Both the position numbers and the translations under genes were made by a program. From Metridium senile (Eukaryota; Cnidaria; Anthozoa; Actiniaria; Metridiidae), in assembly GCA_949775045.1 (NCBI GenBank), contig OX459095.1, forward strand, positions 23,660,311 to 23,724,310: 64,000 nucleotides of DNA. The letters run 5' to 3'. This document shows, in pieces, positions 27,901 through 39,900 of this stretch. The notes under the pieces were generated by a model. The model was given only the letters and a program-made list of their open reading frames with translations, was not told where the DNA came from and ran no database searches. The first letter of the stretch is position 1; the number at the start of each line of letters is the position of its first letter.

Positions 27901-30900
27901 CAGCAGGCACGGCATTCCTGAAAGGTTGATATCAGATAATGGCCCTCAGTATTCGTCAGCTGAGTTTGCCAGGTTCGCAAGAGAGTATGGATTTGATCAC
28001 GTCACAAGCAGCCCGTTGTATCCCCAAGCAAATGGTGAAATCGAAAGGGCAGTGTCTACAGCAAAGCAACTAATTGGAAAGTCTGATGACCCGTACCTAG
28101 CAATGCTGTCGTACCGAACAACACCTCTGGAGCATGGTTATAGCCCCGCTGAACTGATCATGGGAAGGAAGTTACGCACTACTCTACCTATGGCAAGGAC
28201 AGAGTTGAATCCGAGACTACCAGACTGGCACACCTTCAAGCTTAAAGATGAAGCCATCAAAGACCGGCAGACCAGAAACTTTGACATCCATCATGGCAGT
28301 ACGTGAGCTACCCCCTTTGTATCAAGGCGACAAAGTCTGGATCACAGACCAGAAGGCAGACGGAGTTGTTAGCAAAGAGACAGCAGAACGCAGTTACGAA
28401 GTCACTACCCCTAAAGGAAAGGTGCGCCGAAATCGTAGACATCTCATTGCTCTACCAGATGAGCCAGAGTATTCAGAGGTCAACAAAGAACCAAAGTCTA
28501 CAGAGCCTTCTACATCAGAAGCAGAGACGACAAAGCCAGCAGATCCAACTCAGGCTACCACCCGAAGTGGGCGGGTTGTTAAAACCCCTGCCATATACAA
28601 GGACATTTAGCGCAAGCTAAGAACCTTAAGAGAAACGTTAACATTACTTTAACAGTATACGTTGTAATCGTTAGGTTTATTGTTCCCGAAGGGGAGATGT
28701 AGTATTCGGGTTACCTGTGTAATTAGTTATGGGTTCCCTGTGGAAACCCTCTCCAACATGGCCGACGATTAAAGTTGTTGTTGAATCCAATCCTGTGAGT
28801 TTATCTGCGTGAATCCGTGCCATCCCGGCAAAATACTACATTATTGGCATACAACTATAATTCAAGGTTGATCATACCACTGCTAAAACCCATATCAGAA
28901 ATATGAGAGGACCCATACATTTTTGCCCACATATGTACATAATCTAGCTAATGATTATATGGCAATGGTTTATTCAATGCAACATTTGGGTTCTATAGTA
29001 GTTCACATAGCCAGGATTGAAACCTTCAATATTTGAATATAACTATTTCACAGTGTGTTATGAACATCTTCTATCATAATTTGTCATGCTACAGGCAAAC
29101 AACAATCACATGACCCTTTAGATGATCATTAATTGGATAACAATAAACTGAAAGTGTATTGTTTATGAAAGCCAATGTGTACATTGGGTAACCCAATCTT
29201 GATATAGATTGAAAATTATAGGTGATATTAAATTTGTATACTTTCCACCTTCAAATAACCTTACACCTATAGGTGTGTAGAGGAATGATACAAGAGGAAG
29301 CCAAGGACAGATTTACCATCCTATTTTATGACAATATTATATATCTACTCCTAGGTTCCAATCAATAAAGCCAGATGACTGAATGATCAATACAACATTC
29401 ATGATATATTCAATATCAAGGCTTGCTGACTCAAGCTGGAATAAATACTGCATATTTAAATCTTCTTGAACTCAAATTCACTTCCTCCTATTGATAATAT
29501 AAACATTATCAATTTCAAATCAAGGTAATGTCAGTTTTATGGCACAGGCACAAATGGTATTGCTCAGTTTAACAGCAAAATTAACCATTGACAAGAAAAC
29601 CTTTAACATTACAGTTTTGCAGTTACTACTACCATTGTTACTGCTATTATGTTATATATTATTTACACAGCCTTGATTAACAATCCTAAAATTATACACA
29701 GCTAGCCTGTCATTACAACCCTAAAATGACACATTGCTGGTTATATTATTTACACAGCCTTGATTAACAATCCTAAAATGATACACAGCCTCTCATTACA
29801 ATTCTAAAATGATACATTGCTGGGTCAGAAACTATCATAGAGAGGAAAAGAGACCAAACTAAAAGAGGTTTCAGGAGATACCATATAAAGATTGTCAATA
29901 TATGTTAAAGGAAGCTGGATGGGTACATCACAGCTGACACTCAGTACATACAATACAATACAATACAATATCTGTTTATTTAGTACCTTGCATATACATT
30001 TGTTAATTTAAATGTCAAAAAAAAATATGTTTATATGAATATAGGTACATGCTACCTATAATAACCATATTGGTTAGCCTAAGATAGGTAACCGATCATA
30101 ATCACTTGTTGCATATATCAACATAATAGAAAAGGTAGAAGTTTACAAAAAAAATTAAATAGTTACATATTTGCATTCTATATAGTTATATTTACGATAG
30201 AAAAAAAGTGGATTACGAGAGGATGCTAGTGAAAGAGCATGAGTGCATAGGAAGAGAGAATATCTTCAAATAAAGTGTCTTTAAATTTAGTTTTACTGAG
30301 TTTTTGTGGCTACTGCATTCTGGGAATGCGTAGCCACTATGTCATCGAGTCGTGTAAGTAAGTGAGGCTGTAAGAATATATATATATCGGTATATACTTC
30401 ATTGCTGAATGCCCATGTAGTTGTTTTATTCGTTTTGTCAACTAAGTGATTGATATGAGACCACACGAAGTATATACCCGTAACTCCACACGAAGCCTCC
30501 TTCGAAGGGTTGGACTTCACCAGTAGAAAGCTGCGTTTTTATTGGCCCCAGTTAGACAGCACCGCTATTGTTTGGTTAGGTTTAGGGCAATTGTTTGGAA
30601 AGACTCTATTGTTTTTCAAGCCAATCCTAAACGATGTTTCGAGTTGGTGAAGACTCGCCCCCTTCGAAGCCAATCAATATCTATTCGATTAACTTTGTAA
30701 CCAATAGTCATCGACTAGCTCGCATTCGTTCTTTCGATTCCTTCACGAAGGAAAACAAATGTCAATCGATAATACCTCATGCTTGATCTGTGGAACCTTT
30801 GACAAACCTGAAGTTGTGGGACTTCAAGATCACAAGTTTCTTCGATTTTCGGTAAGTAAAGTTTATTTTTCGAAAAAGTATTCAAACTTTTACTCATCAC

Positions 30901-33900
30901 AGCTTTCGTAATTGAATAAAATGAAAGGTTTTTCAAGTTTTATTTACCGTTTAGGCCGATATTTACGCCGGGATTTATAAGTCAACAAAATCGCTCGCTC
31001 AGTATTTTCGATGAATCAGCTCCGTTTGCAGATTCCAAACAACAAAAACCGAACTGAAAACCCCGTTAGGCAATACATGAGCCTCTCATGAGGATGAATG
31101 AGCCTCTTTGTAGGAAAACTGAGTCACATTGTGGAATAAATCAGCCCCATTCAGTGCGATATTAATTCAACCTCGAAGGATATTCAAGAAATCCTCAAGT
31201 TGTACTTATATACAAGGGAAATGACAGACCTGTATTACAGGTTCTACTACCTTTCATCTACCAAACAATAATGGAAGCTGTGATAAGTAAATTTGAGCAT
31301 TCTTGTGACATGGTCGATAATTCTAATGACAATTTCTGCCAAAATCAAACGTACAAAAAGTGATCTGTTGGAAATAATGCTGCACAAGATTATGTGAACA
31401 TTGAAGAGAGAGAAAATTAGGCAAAAATAAAAAACAATCCTTAGAAAGTCAACACCTACATTATCTATCTATCTAAACAACAAAAATTATTGTTATTGAT
31501 ATAGAGCTAATATTCTCAACTAAAAAAATGAATATTTTTTCAAACTGCTTATTAAAATTGAAAACTACAACCCTATAAACTACATCTGACAAAAAAGGTG
31601 GAAAATAATTTTCTTTGTGCACAATATTCTAAACCAACAAGACGATGACCAGCAACAAAAAGCTAACAGCTTCACCTAGAGTTTTCATGTTTCCCCAAAT
31701 CATATTTAACCCAAATTCAATAAGCAAATAATTCATTGACTATATATATCTCTATTAAAGGACTAACTTTTCAAAATTCAAAACTTCAGCTATTTATTTC
31801 TCTGCTTCATCTTTTGTAAACGGAAATGTTGATTAATTAATTATTTTTTCTTTTTTATTCATCAGGTCTATGTAAACACCGCCAAGTTCAGGTCTTGACT
31901 TTTGTAATTTAGTGGGAAAGGAATTAATTAAAAGACTTGATCTATCTCTCTTGTATTTTCAGCTTAACTCTATTACATAAAAAAGCAGTCGAATAAACAT
32001 TACGGTTCTTGAAAACTTTTTCCATACAATTCCCTCATATGATTGCACTACTCTTGCTTCTGCATGCTCTAAAGACTAATTCCATTTGTTCCAACAAATT
32101 GCACTGCACTGTCAATATATGTAATCTGTGTGCGACTGTAGAACCACCATAGCATACCACATCATTTCTAGCATAATATTTACATTTCCAAAATACCAAT
32201 AATTTAATGCTCTATGCACTATGCACTATGCACTGCACATTCGCTCATTGGACGTCTCTTTACAAAATATTCCAATTGAAGGGCTATAAACTAGTAATTA
32301 TATTTACTATTGCCTTCGATTTCTATTCAGACTATTCAGTAGCCACATGCGCTCATTGAGCGTCTATTTTTTTAGTCGAGTCACTGATGGAGTTCCAAAC
32401 TTTGACACCGGAAAATTTTATATTGTATTTACCGTAGTTGGTTCGGACTTTAGGCAGGGCGTAGCTGCATTTTGAGGCCAATCGTGTGTTGTAATTATGT
32501 TTTTGATTTACGTTGGTAAAATACGATTTGAAGGAAATGGGCAAGTTGTTTGAATTGTAGTCATACATGAATAGAGCATAAAGCTGTTTTGCAGCTGAAG
32601 CTAAAACAACATTTTTCTTTCTATGTACTTCTGAAATATACAATACCGTAACATTAGCTATGCTAATGTAATGGTCATAATTGGGAAAATTCACACATTC
32701 TAGCATATAAATCAATTGCAATACAATGTGGAAACAAGATTTTGAAAGATTTATAGAAATAGTTAAGTCTACTATATGTATTTATGAGAGAATTTACAAA
32801 CATGTTACAGAATGCTGTACTGTTAAAAAAAAATATTGCAATTAAGTAAGTTCAGAAATCTGCAACAATTGTTACTCTATGTCCAAGTACATAGTTTTTT
32901 GCCTGAAGTCAATATTACAGACATCAATATTATTAAATCATCAATGATCTTATGATTTGATACCAAAACTTATTGGTTGTTATATTATGTCATATTGCAT
33001 TCCATGTTGTCTGGAATTAATATTGGTTGTGACAGAAGCTTTAAAATCTCATGGAATCTCGAAGCCTCCAGTCATGTGATAGAATTGGAAAATTAAACGA
33101 GACTTACCTGTAAGTTGAAGTTTGATTGGAATTCTATCCCATGACGGAGGCAAGAGATTACATGCCCGCCCATTCATTGCATTAACCCTCCCTAGTACAA
33201 CGTACATTAGAAGCAAGCCTAGAAGCATGTAATGAATACCTGCACTAAAGGGTGTGTATCAGCAGATAAATGTACAATTTTATAATCTGAACATTGGATC
33301 ATTTCCATCTTGAAGGTTACTCAAAATCATGTGTTCATGCTGCACAATGTCATTGTCAGTGTCTAATTGATCTTATAGTAGTGTCTTTATCCATGGAATC
33401 AATAATATGATAGATGTTCTTAGATACGCATTTTCCAGGTGTCAATGCGTTTACAATGTGTATATTTCTGCCACAACCAAATCTTTAAAGAATGACTTGA
33501 CGCATGCGCTGTGCTATCTCATGTAATCTCTTGCCTCCGTCATGTGGTAGAATTCCAATCAAACTTCAACTTACAGGTAATTCTCGTTTAATTTTCCAAT
33601 TTTATCGGTCTTCGCGTACGAATTTATACAAAAATACTTTTGCAAGGCATTTTTGGGTTAGTATTTAGTCTTAAACAAGCAAAAAAATTTTATTGGGACT
33701 TTTCAAAATCCGGGCGTTTTCGTCCAAGTGCTCCTTTAAAGAGTTCGATGTCAACTGAGACGATTTAAATGGATTTAAATGAAATTTTCAGGACTCAGGA
33801 AGAAAAACTCAATACGTAAAAGACGGTGTCCGCGATGTTTGATTAACGCAATTTTAAATGAGTTATGATCTGTTTTGTGTCGAACAACACTCAAAAAGTC

Positions 33901-36900
33901 ATTGCTCAACTTGGACGTTAAATTAAAATTGATCTAAGGCAGATATAACGCAGACGCCGTTTTTAAGCCCGTTGTGATGATGTAATTTTAAGCGTCATAG
34001 AGTGCGTACTTCTTGACATCGAACATTTTCAATAAAGTACGGTCAAATTTCATTTCTTGGCTAATAACGTCTGAAATTTTAAAATTCAATCATTAAAATC
34101 AAACTTCACTACAGAAAACTACATTTATTCAGCTTTCAGAAAATATATACTTTTACTAAGTTAAGACGAAAAGAGTACGCTTAATTTAAATTCGCGCACA
34201 TGGGGGTCCCTTTTGTATCCTGATACTTTAAAGCCAACAAATCCAACCTCCTCGACAAATGATCGGAACTCATTGCTAAATGCCGCCACGACAACAAATA
34301 CTACCTAATAAAGACTATAAGCCGGATAACGTAACATATCGCACCTTTATAGAACAATAGAAACTATTATATATACAATACTACAATCATAGATAAATAC
34401 TACAATAGCGCCATTGGTATAAAGGTTACAGTAAGGTTCATTCTTCATTAAATTACAATATGTATTTAGAATATAATAATTATTAAACGTGTCATGGTTT
34501 CTAAGATGGCAATTTAAAGTTTTTATGTATGTGTTTCTATCTACACCTTTGTGATGTTCTTTCTGTAGGAAATTAGACAACAATTACTTCTTGGTACATG
34601 GTAAGATACAACTACCAGTCCAAATTCTCTATAAACCAATACCTTACAAGTATGTTGTGGTAACTGAAAAAGGAGTGGCGTGGGAATGCTCAGAGTTTTC
34701 TGATGAACATCCAGGTTTATTTGTTAATCGTTCTTTGCTGTTACCAAATAAATACAGGCAACCAAATGGTGAGTTTCACAATGAATTAAAAGTGTTTCAT
34801 AACTTTGTCTAGAGAAAGTCCTGCAAAATACATGCATGTATTTAACCATGTAGATGTTTGTAATAGTTTCTGAAAACTATATGAATAACTAACAGAAAAC
34901 TACTCTTTTGAACACTGGATTTAATTTTATTAATTCTTCACCGTATACGGGCTTCTACTGTTCTAGTCAACAATGGGGGCGCCATCTTGAAAACGGTGAG
35001 CACCGAGTCACCATCCTGTGGTCTTAAAATACATTTTCAAGGTGCCATGCTGATTTAATGTCATATTAGAACATATTGGCTCACTTAGAACCTCGGTGCT
35101 CACTTTTCAAGAGGGCGCCCCCATTGTTCACTAGAACAGCAGCGCAGAAGCCTGTACTTTGTGATTTTTAAATAATTAAAAAACAGTTAGAGCAATGTGG
35201 TTTTCTACTGAGCAATGCCAGAACTTCAGTGTCAACTTACATGTTATGGGAACTTATAGTTTGCTCAGCAGTTGATTACATTCCCGTACTGAATATCCCT
35301 AAGAAGTTTTATACTAATTTGACTAGATATTGTCACAAGTTCTGAGAAAAGGTGGCTTATTGATAGTTTTGATGTAGCACAGCTATGGTGGGGACGTATT
35401 TTGTTGGAGCACAATGTGTGGCAGGAATTCGTTAGTTAATATGCATTGTTTTTGCACGTCTTATCGTGGATGATATACAAAATTGCTCATTTTGGCTGGA
35501 ATAATGCACTACAATGCCATATATAAAAACCTATTAATAATAGCCACTATGATGGGTGTTTTGTATGCGTTTTTGTTTTTCATTGCAGCTTTTTGGCATC
35601 AGTATGATGGTGTGATCTACACTCAACCAAATATGGGTTCAAGTATTTGGAAGTTTTGGCCTTGGCCATGGGGAACACCGTATGTCGATCATGCCAAAAT
35701 AAAGAAAAACAGAGAAGATGCATGCATTTTCTTTCTCCCAAAATGGTGTGGATTTGTTACTAGTTCTGACAGTGAACCAATGACTGCCCTAGAAGCAGTT
35801 GATAATATAAAACATCTTCAAAAAGGCCTGCAATATCCACACATTTGTCTTGGATATGACTCCATTGGGAATACAGTTCGGTTTGATTTTCAAAAGGTAG
35901 AGTTGAAACCATCCATTTAACCCCTTGACATAAAAGGCATATTTTAAACTGAGCTACATGTTAAAAATAGATTGTCTTCTCATAACACAAAACTACAAAG
36001 ATCGATGAACAACTGAAGATTGCAAAAGACAATATTATTCATTATATTGCCAAAGGTAATAGACCTTTTCACTGTTCTCATCCACAACCTCAGCCTCGAT
36101 AGCGTGTAATATATTCTTTACACTTTGACTACAGCTCGCAGTAATTTAAGTAATGCACACATTATCAAACAATTGAAACACTTAAAAATCCACGAAGTGT
36201 AGTCAAATTACAAAGAAAATATTACGCGCTATCGAGGCTGAGGTTGATCGACGTCGAGAAGCGCGGGAAATGGATGAATTGCTTAATTGCTTAACTTTCC
36301 GCAAAGATCATCATCATTTCTGTTCTGTAGACCCGAAAGCTTGGAACATAGTTTTTATAATGATATAAAGAGGTCTGGATGTCAATGATTATGTAGTATA
36401 ATGAAAGGAAAACGGTAATTTAGGAATGTACACATTATCAAACACTTCAAAATTCCACGGGCTGTAGTCCATTTCTAAAGAATATATTACACGCTATCGA
36501 GGCTGAGGTTGTTTGATGAGAACCGTGAAGGTCTATTGATATTTTTCTCAAGTATCACACGCAACATCGGTTATTTCATCTCAGAATAAAATGGTTCTTA
36601 TAAAATATGTGTTATCTGAGAAATAAAGCTTAAGATTAGACAACAAAATTTCTTTTCTGCGGGTATTAATAGTGTATTTACTTTACTTGTTTGCATTTAG
36701 ATTCTCAAAAGATTTCTAAAACCCAAGATTACGCACAATGTTGGCCTTAAAGAAGAGAATCTCAAGGACTCAACAGTTCGCACAAACCGGCTCATTTCAA
36801 GCTTGGTCATCACTTATTTGATATGGTTCTTCAAATTAGACTTCTCGTATGTAAAGCTTACTGATATAATTCATTGCCTTGTACTTGGAACAAGCGGTCA

Positions 36901-39900
36901 AAGATGTGACTTTGATGAGGTTCACATGCATTTCCCTGATCACATTTGGGGGTAAGTGAGAGCTGTTTTTTTTTTTGTGCGGGGGATGGTTATGATTATA
37001 GAACTATGGAACTATAGACTATATATATAGAACAGCTGAAGAATTTTCAAATCCCGACTGTCATCTCCTGCCCCCCCCCCCCCCTCCCCCCCCCTCCCCC
37101 CCCCCCTCCCGGCGACGCGTTCATACTCAACAGAAAAACAATCTGTTTACCACCATATATATTCTCTTTCCTGCCCTAAAATGATGAGTATGGATAATCA
37201 TTCCCTAGCAGTCTCCATCGTTTTGCCGCCGTCCACAACCATGGAGGAAACAGACAGGTTCTTAAACCGGTTTTAACTGGAAATGAGTAATAGCGGCGCG
37301 TAGATTTTGTAACTGGCTGTGAAGTGCTTGAACAGTTAAAATAGTCTGTGTAGCCGTAGGTCGGTTTAATAAACTTTGCTCGCTTGTTTGCAATTTTTTC
37401 GCTAAGACGTAAAACACTTGAAAATGGCTACAAATTTGGCTACTTCTTGAAAATCAACAAATCATTAAAAATGGTTACTTTTCGAAATCACCAAATTCGC
37501 CGCTCAAGTTCGTTGACACCATGTGCTCGTATGACCGAGTTGCTAGGATACTGATGCGCATGCTCAACAAAGAAACGACCTGGATCCGCAGTTTCTCATT
37601 TTCCTGTAACGAGAGAGACTCTGCTAGCAGGATAGAAAACCAGTTTTGGGACACATAGGGTGGATATTGGTTTAAAACCGCAAACCTGGACAAAATATCA
37701 ATAAAACATTATTATTATTATTTTGCAGTGAATTTTCTAAAGCAATTGTTCATTTACTGGAGGCTGCTAATCGTACAAAGCCAAAATCTGGAAATTTCTG
37801 TCCAGATATCATCCTTGCTGTGCCACTGCTCCACTTTTTTGGCAAGGATACAAAGCCTTTTGATAAGTGTGATGACGGCGATGAAGCAAAGTCAGTTCAG
37901 ACATGGTGCCATTCAAAATATTTCCCTCGGTACAAACCACATAAAAGGTAAGTTTTTGTTTTAAAAAAAAACTTTTTCACAGGCGGAAAGTACTTATTTC
38001 GTATTAATCGTAATACTAGCCAGAAGGAATAGTTCCATTGATTATGATTATGAGCATAAAAGAATCACAACAATTACCTCAATATTCTTAATGCGAATAG
38101 GCTTTACGTTCTGAAATAAACTATCTTTGACAAAACGTCCAAATAGTTCAAGTAGTTATTCTTCATTTAACTTTAAGAAGGCATTTTACTACTCTAAATT
38201 ATTCTATCGTTATACAGTAACATAAATAAGCTTTTTTGAATTTAGTTTTAATTGTTACAACAGTAATATCTTTCGCCACAGATTGGTTCAAGCGTTCTTC
38301 TCCAAAGCTCTTCCGATGTTTGAAATGGATCCATATTTTCGAAGATTGTTCTTGTGTTACGTCCCATATGAAGATTTTCCAAAGATTGTTGTTGACAACG
38401 CCTTCACAGAACATGAGCTTTGTATGGCATTGGGGCTAAAGATAAAAGCTGAATACATCTTGTCAACCAAGGTAAATATAAGTGTGTTTATAAGGAAACA
38501 AGAGCAATGTAGATATAGAATACCAATCCAACAATGAGCTCCTCAATTCCCAACAATAGACTCCTCAGTCCTATAACAATTGGCTCCCCTAATATAACAT
38601 TGGGCTCCTCAATTCTACAATGCATGATTGGGAACCTCAATCCTACAAAGCCTCCGTTGCAGACGTCTTATATGGTTCTCTCCCCTCTTACAACAACGTC
38701 TGCGCTCAGGCGGGTTTTGTGTTCCACCAATAAGTGCAAATCTCTTAAATTTCTGCATCCGAAATTGATATTTACCAAAGATCAAATTGTACCAAAGCAA
38801 ACAATACAAGTGATCATTGAAAACTACAAATAACGGGTCGGTAAAAGCTAACACAAACGCACAGAATGTTACATTCGTTTGATTTTTGGTTTTGTTTCAT
38901 TACGTAGTTTCTCAGTTTGGCAACTCTTTTACTTTGGTATTCAATTATACGATCGACACGTTCGTCAATGTTGTTGTTTCCGTCGGTAATGCCCTATCGC
39001 GAATCTGTACATGCGTCTGTAAGCATTTGATCAGATTTGGCCAGCTGTTTCTCTTTTATTTAAAATGTTTTAAATATTGAGAGTTGTATATATTTTATCT
39101 TTTTTAATATCGATGTATTTTGTAAATTTATTATTATTATTATTATTGCTATACTTTAATCTTATACTGATGTAAAATAGGATATGTATTTTTATCTTAT
39201 TAATAAAGACTTATTATTATTATTATTATTTTATGATGAACTTTTCCAGCAATCGTAGCAGCCCCTGCTGAGGCCCACGATAACTCCAGCGGTCCATGCA
39301 AACAAGACATTAATGTTGACAATGGCCTTATGCTGAGGTTTCCGTAGTATGATACGACTAGTAGTATTTGTACTTCCCCTTTTTGTCAGGTTTACAATCC
39401 AACAATTTGCCAGTACCTACTTATACACTTGGTGGAGAGAGGCACGGAGTAGTAGAGATATACCGATCCTGGCGCATCAAGTCAAAATTTCGAGATAAAA
39501 AATTACTGACAATTTATAATGATTGACAATTTTCCAATCATTAACCCACTTGTCAATCACTATAAGTGTCATGACCCACCCCACACCTATGTCATTATCA
39601 TAGGGCATTTCTCTATGATAACGAATATATAAAAATTAAGAAAACGGCTTAAGGAAATAGACAGTATAATAAAAATGGAATCCAAAACAGTGAAGCGGTT
39701 GAAAGCCATGGCCAAAGAGCGAGGCATCCCGAGATATTCGAGGATGCGTAAAGCCGAACTCATCGAAGCGTTGGATAATACGCCACTAACAGTTCAAAGA
39801 CCTACCCCAAAACCAAGAGCTAATATATTGGATCAATCAATACCTGAAATTAACATTCCCATTCTCAAGCCCTCCCAACCCATTCAGAGCTTTAATCCTT

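Larger units (their letters stand above)
24478..28840 (+). mobile_element. Ty3/Gypsy LTR retrotransposon
   Basis: Two 143-bp LTRs differ at one position that I can see and flank a gag-pol polyprotein. The flanks TTATT (24473-24477 and 28841-28845) are a 5-bp target duplication. Low LTR divergence means a recent insertion. It lies in the sense orientation of host intron 4. A late frameshift in the integrase tail suggests this copy is defective. Confidence 0.95.

Noticed and set aside
1..32400. One giant 32 kb transposon with 1.9 kb terminal inverted repeats
   Set aside because: The copies are about 10 percent diverged, each has its own short inverted ends next to A-runs, and copy B splits a LINE. 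Two independent insertions explain the data better.
37475..38854. Several open frames over exons 8 and 9 in other frames
   Set aside because: The splice-phase model uses a different frame at exon 8, which gives a protein consistent with its neighbours; the alternative frames do not.
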